A stretch of 22,018 nt of DNA from an uncultured Lachnospiraceae bacterium (GCA_947003375.1 CAMQOJ010000016.1:1-22018); one strand, 5' to 3'; shown: positions 1-9,054, numbered from the stretch's first letter. Notes: generated from the sequence alone by a model not told the origin. Translations and numbers: made by a program.

Positions 1-80
1 AGCGTTGCTCCTGCCGAACAAAGGCTCACCGCCCCATCCGACGTCCCACCACGCCCCCCAAACCTTCACCAGCCAACCCT

Positions 81-127
81 TACAGCCGGGCTAAATCTTT
101 TACAGCCGGGCTAAATCTTTTACAGCC
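81..127. repeat. 20-bp tandem repeat covering a stop codon
   Basis: Two exact 20-bp units (81-100 and 101-120) are followed by 7 bases of a third. The TAA stop of the leftward GH3 gene (120-122) lies at the edge of the array, so the repeat starts inside the coding end and runs into the 3' flank. Read leftward, each unit can form a small GGCT/AGCC hairpin. The pattern fits replication slippage. A weak transcription-ending or RNA-stabilising role is possible, but there is no clear U-tract. Confidence 0.85.
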
Positions 128-1895
128 TAGTATCCCAAACCCCACAGTAAGAGTCCACCGGGTCACATCCCACGAAAGCCTCCGCTCCCGCCATCAGCTT
201 CTCCACCAGCGCGTCAAAAGTACTGTCCAAACTATCATAAGTATTGATATAAGTCCGCGCCTGCGGAATATCCGCCAGCACAAAAGGCTGCTTCGTCCCA
301 ATGACAATCACCGGAAGCTCATGCACATACCAGGGAATCTCCCCGCCCCCCTTAGTCATGCCGAAAGCAGGCCGCGCCACCGGCTGGAACCCACCAGCGA
401 TGTCCACCATAGTAATAATCAGATCCTGCTTCGCCACGAAATCCCTGATAGTATCCTTTCCGGCAAAATACAGATTGATATTCGGCTTCCCGCCCTCCTG
501 TGCCTCCTTCAACAGCTTCTGGATAGGGCTTTCATAGATAAATACCTCAAAGCCCTTTGCCTCCAGCCTGCCTTTCAGCTTCTCCGCAGGAGACACCTTA
601 TTCTTATTCATCAAAGCACCCAACCCCGGCGCCTCCAGCCCCTTCACATAGACAATCATAATCCTCTTATACCTCTCAGGCGTCAGAGGCAGCACATCCT
701 TGTCCTTATACTTCACCAAAGTGACAGCCCTGTCAGAAATCTCCCGCTGCATAGCCGTATGCTCCGCGCACCCCACAATCTCCTCTGCCTGCGCCTTAGG
801 CGGCACCAGCTCCGTCTTCGCCTTCCTGTGCAGTCCCATATGGGCCTTCAGAGCCAGGATTCGGTGCAAGGCATCGCTCAGCCGCTCCTCCGTGATCCTG
901 CCATCCAGATACCCCTGCTTCATGGCCTCAAAGTCCTCATCCATGTCATTGAAGAACAGGAACATATCGATACCGGCGGCAATAGCGGCGGGCATCAGAT
1001 CCCTGCGCTTCATGCGGCAGGTCAGCCCCACCATGTGGGAAGCGTCCGTCAGCACCATGCCGTTGAAGCCCAGCTTCCCCCGCAGCAGTCCGTTTATCAG
1101 CTCCGGTGAAAGAGTCGCGGGCATGATATCATCATCCGCAATCTCCGGATTGAAATGCCTCGTATAAGCAGGCTGCATGATATGCCCCGCCATGATGGCC
1201 TCCAGACCGTTGTCGATAAGGTTCTGGTACACCTTGCCAAAAGTGGCGTCCCACTGCTCACAGCTGTAGTCATTCACGCTGTTGGCCACATGTTGGTCGC
1301 GGAAATCCAGCCCGTCCCCAGGGAAATGCTTGGCCGCGCAGCAAAAGCCCGGATTGGCATGGGCGCCGTCCATATAGGCCTTGGTCATCTCCGCCACCCT
1401 GTCCACATCGTTTCCGTAAGTCCGCAGCCCGATCACCGGATTCTCCCAGTTATAGAGGATATCGCTCACCGGTGCAAATGAGAGATTGCAGCCGATCGCC
1501 GCGGCCTCCTTATTGGACATATAGCCCAGATTATAGGCATACTGCACGTTGCGGGTAGCTCCTATCTTGGTCTGGCTGCCGATGGTGGTGCCGTCCACGC
1601 AGGCCCCGTCCCCGCCGTTCTCCGTGTTGCAGGCGATGATCAGGGGAATCCTGCTGTTCTCCTGGAGGATGCGGTTCTGCTCATGGACCTCTGCGGCCGT
1701 GGCAGGATTATAACGTATGCCGCCGATGTGGTACTTGTCCACCGTCATCTTCAGGTACTCCTCGTCCCTGCTGGAGCCCATGTTGAAGAACAGCTGCCCG
1801 ATCTTCTCATCCAGGCTCATGCCCGCAATGGTATCCTCCACCCATTTACAGTCCTCGTCGGACAGATAAAAGGGATTCGCTTTCATATCAACCAT
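120..1895 (-). CDS. GH3 family glycosidase, NagZ-like (beta-N-acetylhexosaminidase type)
   Basis: This 591-residue protein has the two-domain layout of a GH3 enzyme: a TIM-barrel domain over about residues 15-355 and an alpha/beta C-terminal domain over about 375-591. Residues 189-195 read KHFPGDG and are followed by D200-Q-H202. This matches the Asp-His loop that supplies the acid/base in the NagZ branch of GH3. D284 in VLTDASH is the likely nucleophile. No signal peptide is visible, so it should act in the cytoplasm on imported beta-N-acetylhexosaminides or related glycosides; the exact substrate cannot be read. The start is set by GAGGT 8 bases before the ATG, better placed than the in-frame Met4. 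It is the last gene of the leftward sugar operon. Family call firm, substrate uncertain. Confidence 0.9.
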   Translation of the reverse strand: MVDMKANPFYLSDEDCKWVEDTIAGMSLDEKIGQLFFNMGSSRDEEYLKMTVDKYHIGGIRYNPATAAEVHEQNRILQENSRIPLIIACNTENGGDGACVDGTTIGSQTKIGATRNVQYAYNLGYMSNKEAAAIGCNLSFAPVSDILYNWENPVIGLRTYGNDVDRVAEMTKAYMDGAHANPGFCCAAKHFPGDGLDFRDQHVANSVNDYSCEQWDATFGKVYQNLIDNGLEAIMAGHIMQPAYTRHFNPEIADDDIMPATLSPELINGLLRGKLGFNGMVLTDASHMVGLTCRMKRRDLMPAAIAAGIDMFLFFNDMDEDFEAMKQGYLDGRITEERLSDALHRILALKAHMGLHRKAKTELVPPKAQAEEIVGCAEHTAMQREISDRAVTLVKYKDKDVLPLTPERYKRIMIVYVKGLEAPGLGALMNKNKVSPAEKLKGRLEAKGFEVFIYESPIQKLLKEAQEGGKPNINLYFAGKDTIRDFVAKQDLIITMVDIAGGFQPVARPAFGMTKGGGEIPWYVHELPVIVIGTKQPFVLADIPQARTYINTYDSLDSTFDALVEKLMAGAEAFVGCDPVDSYCGVWDTRL

Positions 1896-1926
1896 ACTCT
1901 TCTACCTCGCTTTCCGTCTTTCATAG

Positions 1927-1952
1927 GGCGGCAGCTTTTCAGAGCTGCCGCC
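1927..1952 (-). other. Intercistronic hairpin between GH2 and NagZ-like GH3 genes
   Basis: A perfect 9-bp stem (GGCGGCAGC at 1927-1935 with GCTGCCGCC at 1944-1952) closes an 8-base loop. No run of U follows on either strand, so it is not a standard intrinsic terminator. It could be an RNA stability or processing element, or a leaky attenuator that lowers expression of the last gene of the operon. Confidence 0.6.
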
Positions 1953-2032
1953 GTCATTCCCACTCCCTGTTCTGTCATTCCGGCCCCATCATCTGGCCTT
2001 GCTTTGCCTGCCGGAATCGCGATTGCCTGTGG

Positions 2033-4309
2033 TCAGGATTTCTGTACTTTGTCAAACTTAATCAGCTTCGCATTCAGGCTCTCCAGGAATCCCTCGGGTA
2101 TCTCCGCACCGCCCAGCTTGCACAGCTTCTCCGGTGTGGATACCTTCATCATGATCCACATGCCCTCTCCCGGCCCCACTCTTCTGCCTGTGGCCAGCTT
2201 TATCGCCTGGGACACCATGGCCATGGCCTCCGGACATTCCGCGATATCCCCCAGGGTATCACGAATGCTGTACTTCCCTTCCGGGAATTCCATAGGAGCC
2301 TTCAAATCCAGGTCTCCCGCCAGCTTGAACCAGTTGGCCACGCCCTCCGCCTTTTCTTTATCCTCGGGCAGCGAGTAGACCGCCGGCTCCTTCTCCACCT
2401 TCTCCAGCGTCATGCTGTCCTTCAAATCGCCCGCCACGGCGGTGACCATATTGAAGCCCTCCTTCAGCGCCACGGTAAACGTGAACACCTTGCTGCCCGT
2501 CTGCACCTCCACCGCATCCCCGTTCAGGTACAGCGTCACCTTGGGCTGGTTGGAATAGACCTTGATCCGGGTGGTCTCCCCCGCCCGCTGGGCATAGCGT
2601 CTGCCGCACAGATGCAGCATAGGCTCCTCTGTCCAATATGCCTGATAGATATAGTAGCTGTCCTTCTTTGTCTTCCGGTCTATGGTCACCAGGCCCTTGT
2701 TGTTCCTGCCGGCCACGCCGCCCTCATCCCGGAACGCACAGCCGAAGTCGAACATATTCCACACATGGCTGGACCAAATCCAGGGGCGCTCCTCCAGCAC
2801 CTTCGCCATATGCTCATGGTACAGGGCCTGATAGTCTTCGCTGTAGTCCTTGCAGGCCGGAGCGGGCCCATGATAGGTCAATATGCCCTCACAGCCGTAC
2901 TCGGACACGCCCAGACAGATCTCCGGGTGCACCTTGTGGAAGTTGTCCAGCCATGGCCCGTTGTCCTCCATCTTCCCGCCGTACCAGCCGAAATAATGGT
3001 TATAGCTCTCTACATCCGTAATGCCGTGCATGGGGCCGTCGATGGGGGTCATGCTTACATGGGCAATGGTGGTCAGCCGGGTAGGGTCAAGCTCCTTGCA
3101 CAGCGCGTTCAGCTCCTTGTGGTTCTCCACCAGCTGTTCCGAGATGCCGCCGATGAGAATCTCATTGGACACGCCCCAGAAGCAGATGGACGGATGGTTG
3201 TAATTCTGGATGATCAGCTCCTTCATCTGGCTGATGCAGTTCTGATGGGCAGCCGGATCCGGATTCATGACAGTGATAAAGGGAATCTCGGCCCACACGA
3301 CAAAGCCCAAATCGTCACAGGCATCATAGAAATCCTGGGAGTGCTGATAATGGGCCAGGCGAATCGTATTGGCCCCCAGCTCCTTGATCATCCAGGCATC
3401 CTCGTAATGCTCCTCCCTGGTCAGGGCATTGCCCTTGTAGAGCCTGTCCTGATGGCGGCTCACGCCGCGCAGAGGCGTCCATTTGCCATTGATGCAGAAG
3501 CCTTTCTCCGGGTCGCAGGAGAAGTTCCTCACCCCGGCCCGCACCGTCACCTCGTCATAAATCTCATTGCGCCGCAGGAGGCTGGCCGTCACCGTGTACA
3601 GGCAGGGATCGTCGATGTTCCACTCCTCCGCTTCCGGCACATAGACCGTCACTTTGGTCTGGTCCGCAGGACGCACCGCAGAGGCCACCTCGTTCCCGTC
3701 CTCGTCCTGGACGGAATACATCACCGTGAAGTTCTCGTCCCCGTCTGTAACCCAGGATACCATCTCAAAGGTAGCTCCGCCGCCCTCGCAAGGCTTTGGC
3801 GTCACCTGCAGCCCGGGGCCTCCGTAGTAGTCTAGGTCGAAATGCGTCCCCGGCACGCTGATCAGGTTCACTCCCCTGTACAGACCCCCGTAAAAGGTAA
3901 AGTCCGCCGCCTGGGGATAGACGCTGTCCTTGCTCTCGTTGCTGCAGGCCACCACCAGAAGATTTTCCCCGTCCTCCTTGCACAGCTCCGTCACATCCGC
4001 CCGGAATGCGGAATAGCCTCCCTCATGGTAGGTGACTTCCTTGCCGTTCACATACACGGATGCCTGCTGCCCTGCCGCCAGAATCTCCACATAGACCCTG
4101 CCGCCGCCCAGAGGCTGCCTGGGGGTCTCGAAAGATTTGGCATACCAGCACCTGCCCCGGTAGTACTCCCCGTTTCCGTCATGCCCGTCCACCGCGTTCC
4201 AGGTATGGGGGAGATCCACTACCGGCCACTGCAGGGGCAATGTCTCCGGCAGGCCCGCATCCTCCCGGATGAACCGCCATCCCTGATTCAAATTGATTAC
4301 TTTCCGCAT
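2033..4309 (-). CDS. GH2 family glycosidase (beta-galactosidase/beta-glucuronidase type)
   Basis: This 758-residue protein has the GH2 order: a jelly-roll sugar-binding domain (about 1-155), an immunoglobulin-like domain (about 165-262), a TIM barrel (about 263-560) and a further beta domain (about 565-640). The acid/base is E383 in the SNE motif and the nucleophile E470 in GVSEYG. GVSRHQDR at 282-289 is the typical barrel entry of GH2 beta-galactosidases. There is no signal peptide, so it is cytoplasmic. The last 118 residues are not part of the usual GH2 fold and end in a helical segment. AGGAGG lies 6 bases before the ATG. It sits between two GH3 genes, which suggests the three enzymes dismantle one imported glycan. 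Beta-galactosidase is the first guess; beta-glucuronidase or beta-mannosidase cannot be excluded. Confidence 0.92.
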   Translation of the reverse strand: MRKVINLNQGWRFIREDAGLPETLPLQWPVVDLPHTWNAVDGHDGNGEYYRGRCWYAKSFETPRQPLGGGRVYVEILAAGQQASVYVNGKEVTYHEGGYSAFRADVTELCKEDGENLLVVACSNESKDSVYPQAADFTFYGGLYRGVNLISVPGTHFDLDYYGGPGLQVTPKPCEGGGATFEMVSWVTDGDENFTVMYSVQDEDGNEVASAVRPADQTKVTVYVPEAEEWNIDDPCLYTVTASLLRRNEIYDEVTVRAGVRNFSCDPEKGFCINGKWTPLRGVSRHQDRLYKGNALTREEHYEDAWMIKELGANTIRLAHYQHSQDFYDACDDLGFVVWAEIPFITVMNPDPAAHQNCISQMKELIIQNYNHPSICFWGVSNEILIGGISEQLVENHKELNALCKELDPTRLTTIAHVSMTPIDGPMHGITDVESYNHYFGWYGGKMEDNGPWLDNFHKVHPEICLGVSEYGCEGILTYHGPAPACKDYSEDYQALYHEHMAKVLEERPWIWSSHVWNMFDFGCAFRDEGGVAGRNNKGLVTIDRKTKKDSYYIYQAYWTEEPMLHLCGRRYAQRAGETTRIKVYSNQPKVTLYLNGDAVEVQTGSKVFTFTVALKEGFNMVTAVAGDLKDSMTLEKVEKEPAVYSLPEDKEKAEGVANWFKLAGDLDLKAPMEFPEGKYSIRDTLGDIAECPEAMAMVSQAIKLATGRRVGPGEGMWIMMKVSTPEKLCKLGGAEIPEGFLESLNAKLIKFDKVQKS

Positions 4310-4341
4310 AACACACCTCCTGAATTATTGTTCTATATTAA

Positions 4342-4369
4342 GGCGGGACAACTGAATCCGTGTCCTGCC
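4342..4369 (-). other. Intercistronic hairpin between GH3 and GH2 genes
   Basis: GGCGGGACA (4342-4350) pairs with TGTCCTGCC (4361-4369) over 9 bp with one G-T pair and a 10-base loop. It starts 5 bases after the stop codon of the upstream GH3 gene and precedes the GH2 ribosome site. On the leftward transcript only a short AU-rich stretch follows, so it is more likely an intercistronic mRNA element than a full terminator. Confidence 0.5.
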
Positions 4370-4373
4370 TGCC

Positions 4374-6641
4374 TTAACAGTACCTCAGCCCAAATCCCAG
4401 CTCGTAGTAATTCCCGGCGCTGTCCCGATAGGCATAAGCCTTGCCGTTCTCATCCTTCATCTCATCCGGCATATACCGATCCTTGTCATACCCGGGCACA
4501 TCATTGGGGCTGATACAGACACCCTCTGCATTCACCGCCAGCACCTCGTCTCCTCTGGGCAAAGTGATGGGCAGTTTCCCCACCGGTGCGAACCGCCCGA
4601 GCATCACATCCAGCGTGGCGGACGGGTACGTGTCGAAGCCCACGGTCAAAGCGTCCACATACCTCTCTACATTGCCCACTTCCCAGGCCAGGGGAATATT
4701 GATATTGGCTATCACCTTCCCGCCGTTCCCGTGGACAGCCGCCGCGATGCCCGGAATGCGGTTCGCCCCGGAAAGCGTGGTCTCCCTGTGGGTCTCGGAT
4801 GTAGGCCTGCCCTCCGGCGTCACGTTGCAGACCTCCTTGTCCTCGCAGATGTCCAGCTCCAGATACCCCGGCGTGGCATTGAAATACTCCCCGGAGGAGG
4901 GGCTTATCATCAGGATACCATAATCCGCCCGGGCCGGATCCTCCGTCAGCTCCAGGCCCGTTTCCATGCCGGCCAGCATCTCCCGCAGAGCCTTTGTAGC
5001 CGCCGTTCCGGCCTCCGCGCTCTTGTGGAACGCCTCCGCATACACCCTCTTCCCGGAAAGCTTCTCCGCCGTTAGGGGCAGCACATCCTCATTTTTCAAC
5101 AGCACCACGCTCTGGCGGTGCACCCTGGCAGCCTTGTCCCAGTCAGCCTGACAGTTCACCACACGGACCGCCTCCTGAGGATCCGCATAGGGCTGCTCGA
5201 ACATCCCCTGGGCGAACAGCTCCGTCAGCGTCCGGGCCACTGCCCTGTCCAGGCTCTCGTCCGTGAGGACCACGTCCTCCTTCCGGATGCCCTCCGGAAG
5301 CACATGGGTATCATAATAGCCGTTGGAAGCACGCTCATAGGCCTCCATCCCCGCCTCATTGTCGAACAGGCCGCTGATTATGTCCACCCCGGACTGGGTC
5401 ACCGCGAAACCGATCCTCTCCGGCACATCCAGCATCTCCACGCCCCAGCTCATATTGTGGATGATGCCCGTATCCGAATTGATATATCCCTGAAAGCCCA
5501 TCCGACCTCTCAGGATATCGTTTATGAACACCTTATTGTACGCAAATCCGTAAGAATCCAGGCGAATCTCTTTCCCCGAGGCATCCCTCTGGACAGCGCT
5601 CTTGTCCGCCGCCGGCTTGGAATAATAGGGCATGATGGACGCAGCATGGTACTTCACCGCCGGAATAAACGGCGGCAGATGGTACTTCTCCAGACTTCCC
5701 GGCGTGGCGTACACATTCCACTGCCCCGCCGCGTAATGGGGATCGAAGCCGTTCTCCCTTGCGCCTCCCCCGGGGAAGTGCTTCACCGTCACGGAGACTC
5801 CCTCTTTGGCGACCCCCTCCTCACTTCCCTGGATGCCGGGAATCAAATGGGAGAAAATCTCCGCGATCAGCGCCGGATCCTCCCCGAACGTGCCAAAGGT
5901 GCGCTGCCAGCGGGGATCCGTCACACAGTCCGCCATGTACATATACCCCTTCCGCAGGCCCGTGGCATACCATTCCCTGCGGATGCAGTCCGCGAACTCG
6001 TCCACTACACTTAAGTCCCCGGTGCCCTTCACCGCCGCTGCGATTCCCAGCGTGCCCGGCCAGGTAGCGAACACCCCCGACGCATCGTTCATGCCATAGA
6101 CCACCTCCCCGTTCTCGTTCCGGGAATTGGACATGACCTGCACCGGCACGAAATGCCCGCATTCCTCAGCCACCGCATGCATCTGGTTCAGCCAGTCCGC
6201 CAGATCCTCCGGCTTGGGGTTGGCCCGCAGAATCAGATGCCTGTTGAACCACTCCTTAATCAGCTTGGTTGTGCCGGGCAGATACTGTTCCCCGAAAATG
6301 GTCTTATTGCGAATCTCCCCGTCATCCAGTATGCCCGACTCATCAAATATTATATTCTCGTTCTTCGGGCTCATGGGGCTGGCCTTGGGATATTTTCCCA
6401 TGCGCCAGTCCGAAATGAAAAGCTGGGCTATCTTCTCCTTCACGGTCAGGGTCTTCACATAGGCCGCCGCCCGCTCCTCAGGCGCAAGCCTCCAGTCGTT
6501 CACCGCCGTCACTTCACCGCTTCCGTCGATGTCCTTGAAGATGAGTCCGTCTTTTTCAATCACAGCCCTGGAGACCGTACCGATGTCCGGCCCGCCCGGA
6601 TTTTTATATGTTTTTATGTTGTCAGAGGCTTTCTTCGCCAT
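4374..6641 (-). CDS. GH3 family beta-glycosidase (beta-glucosidase type)
   Basis: This 755-residue GH3 enzyme has an N-terminal TIM barrel (about 55-480) and an alpha/beta sandwich domain (about 505-755). KHFPGGG is at 287-293, and D390 in INSDTG is the expected nucleophile. PRWQRTFGTFGEDP (243-256) is the familiar GH3 motif after the first barrel strands. The protein ends at YELGFGLRYC, where many beta-glucosidases continue into a fibronectin-III-like domain, so that domain is absent. No signal peptide is seen. GGAG lies 8 bases before the ATG. It follows the small TM2 gene by 31 bases and is followed by the GH2 gene, so all are probably co-transcribed. Unlike the NagZ-like GH3 at the end of the operon it lacks the Asp-His acid/base loop, so the two should differ in substrate. 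Confidence 0.9.
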   Translation of the reverse strand: MAKKASDNIKTYKNPGGPDIGTVSRAVIEKDGLIFKDIDGSGEVTAVNDWRLAPEERAAAYVKTLTVKEKIAQLFISDWRMGKYPKASPMSPKNENIIFDESGILDDGEIRNKTIFGEQYLPGTTKLIKEWFNRHLILRANPKPEDLADWLNQMHAVAEECGHFVPVQVMSNSRNENGEVVYGMNDASGVFATWPGTLGIAAAVKGTGDLSVVDEFADCIRREWYATGLRKGYMYMADCVTDPRWQRTFGTFGEDPALIAEIFSHLIPGIQGSEEGVAKEGVSVTVKHFPGGGARENGFDPHYAAGQWNVYATPGSLEKYHLPPFIPAVKYHAASIMPYYSKPAADKSAVQRDASGKEIRLDSYGFAYNKVFINDILRGRMGFQGYINSDTGIIHNMSWGVEMLDVPERIGFAVTQSGVDIISGLFDNEAGMEAYERASNGYYDTHVLPEGIRKEDVVLTDESLDRAVARTLTELFAQGMFEQPYADPQEAVRVVNCQADWDKAARVHRQSVVLLKNEDVLPLTAEKLSGKRVYAEAFHKSAEAGTAATKALREMLAGMETGLELTEDPARADYGILMISPSSGEYFNATPGYLELDICEDKEVCNVTPEGRPTSETHRETTLSGANRIPGIAAAVHGNGGKVIANINIPLAWEVGNVERYVDALTVGFDTYPSATLDVMLGRFAPVGKLPITLPRGDEVLAVNAEGVCISPNDVPGYDKDRYMPDEMKDENGKAYAYRDSAGNYYELGFGLRYC

Positions 6642-6672
6642 AATGATCGCTCCGCCTTTCCAAATGTTAATC

Positions 6673-7104
6673 CTATTTCATTGTAATATATCCCTTTTCG
6701 TCCGCTTTTATGGGAAATACCTCCATAAAATCCGTCACCAGCAGAATCAGCGGAATCCCTGTCCAGAAGAACAGGGTCTCGCACAATGCCAGGATGCGCC
6801 TGCCCTGGTACCAGCGGTGCCCGCCGAACCACCCGGTGAACAGCATCAGCCACAGGTAGGTCCTGCGCTTAAAGGTGTGGGGTATCCTCCTGCTGTCATA
6901 CCAGGTCATGAGCTTCCAGATAGGCCCCCAGACCCCGTAGGTGTTCTCCCGCATCCCTGCCGCCCGCTGGGCCGCCTGCAGCTCATAGTCCAGATCCGCC
7001 AGGGTCTGCCTATCGTCCACCATATCCTCCTTGGCCATTACCGGCGCCGTGCCTTCCGCTTTCCCGGCGGCCTCATTCTTCCTCTTATATTTCCCTTTTG
7101 CCAT
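6673..7104 (-). CDS. TM2-domain small membrane protein
   Basis: The product is 143 residues when started at the ATG at 7104, which has a purine-rich AAAGGA stretch just upstream. The frame stays open to 7281, but the extra 59 residues are not protein-like and their 5' end overlaps a hairpin, so the shorter start is preferred. The first 30 residues are basic and charged. A TM2 domain covers about 82-130, with a hydrophobic segment, the GWFGGHRWYQGR turn (91-102) typical of TM2 proteins, and a second hydrophobic segment. TM2 proteins are integral membrane proteins of mostly unknown function. It sits between the symporter and the first glycosidase gene, an unusual place for this family. Domain call firm, role unknown. 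Confidence 0.75.
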   Translation of the reverse strand: MAKGKYKRKNEAAGKAEGTAPVMAKEDMVDDRQTLADLDYELQAAQRAAGMRENTYGVWGPIWKLMTWYDSRRIPHTFKRRTYLWLMLFTGWFGGHRWYQGRRILALCETLFFWTGIPLILLVTDFMEVFPIKADEKGYITMK

Positions 7105-7269
7105 ATCCTTTCCCACTCCGTTCCGCCGCCATCCTCCGGGCACCGGTTCCCACAGAGGCGCTTCTCCCGGCTCCTTCCCAACAGCATCTGCCCTGCAGTC
7201 CAATCCTGCCTGCGCATAAGCCCTGGCAAGGCCACACTGTATGGCAGATCTATGGACATTAACGGGAAA

Positions 7270-7294
7270 CCCCGCAGGCACAATACCTGCGAGG
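7270..7294 (-). other. Intercistronic hairpin after the symporter gene
   Basis: CCCCGCAGG (7270-7278) pairs with CCTGCGAGG (7286-7294) through 8 of 9 positions around a 7-base loop. The leftward transcript then has only UUU, so termination would be partial at best. The 250-bp space between the symporter stop and the TM2 start shows no convincing promoter, so this may be an operon-internal processing or attenuation point. Confidence 0.45.
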
Positions 7295-7354
7295 TCGATT
7301 TCCCCGAAGATGCACTGTCATCTTCTCCCGTTCACAGCTCCGCCCGCAGCCTGT

Positions 7355-8974
7355 TTACGCGCTTTTCTGTGCCTTAGCCTTGATACGGGCCACTTCCTCC
7401 TGAATCTCGGCCATCTTTTCCTTGGTCAGCGGGTAGAACTTCATGGCCACCACGTTCAGGATCCAGCCGATGGCGGGCATGCCCAGGAAACAGACGATGG
7501 TACAAATCAGCACTCCCGTGGTGTAGGGATCCTCCTGGGTAGGCAGGGTGCTGGTATAGCCGATTACCGCATAGATTGCAGCCACGATGGTAGCCGCCAG
7601 GGAGGAAATCAGCTTGTCCACAAAGGAGAACAGCGTACCCATCAGACCGGGAACGTAACGGCCGGAACGATATACCTCATAGTCGGCACAGTCCGCCGTC
7701 ATGGGGATGACGATATTGCCGGACAGGGATGAGAATCCCTTCATCAAAATGTATACCAGAATATACGCCACGCCGAACAGGCTCCAGTTCGCCCCCTTGA
7801 ACAGGTTGCCGTAGGTCTCCAGCTTGGTCAGGGAGAAAGTAGGCCATGCCGCGCCAGCGCCATTGGCGAAGCAGATCAGGATTCCCAACACCACTGCCGT
7901 AGCCAGCGCGCCGTAGGTACCTACCACCAGACATTTCTTCTGCCCCATCTTGCGGGCAATCTTGCCGATGCCGAAGATGCCGATCAGAGCAATGGGGATG
8001 GACGTAATCGCCGACACGGATCCATTCAGGGCGAAATTGCCGAAGATAATGCCGTACAGGGCCATGGTCACCGCCGAGTTGGAGGTACAGCTCATGGCCA
8101 GCTTATCGGAGGAAGCCGCCACCACCAGCATCTGGATGCCGCGGTTATGGGCCAGCACATCCGCATAGTCGCGGAAGGAAATCTTCTCCGCCTTGCCGGT
8201 GCCAAAGTACTTTACATTATCCTTGCGGGACAGGCCGAGAATGGCACAGACAGCGAACACGGCGGCAATAGCGCCTATCACCAGCTGCGCGAAGCACCAC
8301 AGCTCCGGATTGTAGAAGCCGGACAGGGTCTGGACACCTTCCGCCTCCGTAATCACGTTGGCAAGGTTGGGGTTCTTCTCCAAAAGCATCGCGATCTTGT
8401 CTGCGGCCGTAGCGCTGGTCAGCGTAAACTTCGGCAGCAGGGTGCTGGAGAGGAATACCGGCCAGAACAGGCTCATCAGCAGGATATTGTACACAGAGTC
8501 GAACATAGAAAAGATAGGCCTCTGCTCCGGATCGTTGGTCAGACAGGTCTGGGCCGACTTGGTGACCACGCACTGGCAGGTATAGCCCACTATGTATATC
8601 ATGTAGATCAGGATGAACGCGATGAAGCGCCCACCGGTGGGAATCAGGGGGATGAAGCGGAACATGCAGAAAGTCATCCCGAACAGAATCACCTGGCCGA
8701 CTACAATGAACGGCCGGTTCTTACCGAATTTCGTGTTGGTATTGTCCACCACCATGCCCACGAAAGGATCTGTGACGCCGTCCCATATCCTCATGATGGT
8801 GACGATGGAGCCGGCCAACACGGCCCCCACTCCCACGATGCCTACCAAAAAGTAAGAAATAGAGCCCACCAGCATCATGTACGCGTTGGTGGAGGTGTTG
8901 TTCAGCGCATAGAACGCGATCTCCCACAATTTCGCGCGATGTACGCCTTTTTCTTCCAAGGGTTTCCTTGACAT
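7355..8974 (-). CDS. GPH-family (MelB-like) sugar:cation symporter, MFS
   Basis: This 539-residue integral membrane protein is of the glycoside-pentoside-hexuronide:cation symporter family, with about 12 hydrophobic segments. RIWDGVTDPFVG (62-73) is the family signature, and D65 and D69 match the Asp pair of the cation site in MelB. KFGKNRPFI (82-90) is the conserved cytoplasmic loop. It is longer than a typical 450-480 residue member, and part of the excess is a polar stretch at about 181-222 between helices. AGGAG lies 9 bases before the ATG. It is the first gene of the leftward operon, divergent from the AraC-type regulator, and presumably imports the glycoside split by the downstream GH3 and GH2 enzymes. 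Substrate not readable. Confidence 0.92.
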   Translation of the reverse strand: MSRKPLEEKGVHRAKLWEIAFYALNNTSTNAYMMLVGSISYFLVGIVGVGAVLAGSIVTIMRIWDGVTDPFVGMVVDNTNTKFGKNRPFIVVGQVILFGMTFCMFRFIPLIPTGGRFIAFILIYMIYIVGYTCQCVVTKSAQTCLTNDPEQRPIFSMFDSVYNILLMSLFWPVFLSSTLLPKFTLTSATAADKIAMLLEKNPNLANVITEAEGVQTLSGFYNPELWCFAQLVIGAIAAVFAVCAILGLSRKDNVKYFGTGKAEKISFRDYADVLAHNRGIQMLVVAASSDKLAMSCTSNSAVTMALYGIIFGNFALNGSVSAITSIPIALIGIFGIGKIARKMGQKKCLVVGTYGALATAVVLGILICFANGAGAAWPTFSLTKLETYGNLFKGANWSLFGVAYILVYILMKGFSSLSGNIVIPMTADCADYEVYRSGRYVPGLMGTLFSFVDKLISSLAATIVAAIYAVIGYTSTLPTQEDPYTTGVLICTIVCFLGMPAIGWILNVVAMKFYPLTKEKMAEIQEEVARIKAKAQKSA

Positions 8975-9020
8975 AATCTCTTTCTCCTTTCATCCTCTCA
9001 AAAAGCGGGAAAATTTGTTA

Positions 9021-9034
9021 TGTACTATTGTACA
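9021..9034. promoter_or_regulatory. Palindrome overlapping the symporter -10 box
   Basis: TGTAC and GTACA arms flank TATT, a perfect 5-bp inverted repeat. It covers the probable -10 hexamer of the leftward symporter promoter, where a repressor would block RNA polymerase. The binding protein is unknown. Confidence 0.4.
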
Positions 9035-9054
9035 GGATATATTGTTTTTATGAA
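9027..9054 (-). promoter_or_regulatory. Candidate promoter of the glycoside operon
   Basis: Reading leftward, TTCATA (9049-9054) and TACAAT (9027-9032) are separated by 16 bp. The -35 box is weak, which fits a promoter that needs an activator. The transcript would start near 9020, about 45 bases before the symporter ATG. Confidence 0.45.

Noticed and set aside
2612..3835. A 407-codon + strand frame opposite the GH2 gene
   Set aside because: Composition is that of an antisense shadow; the opposite strand encodes a complete GH2 enzyme with catalytic residues.
7105..7281. 59-codon N-terminal extension of the TM2 protein
   Set aside because: Not protein-like and overlaps a hairpin; the ATG at 7104 gives a normal TM2 protein.
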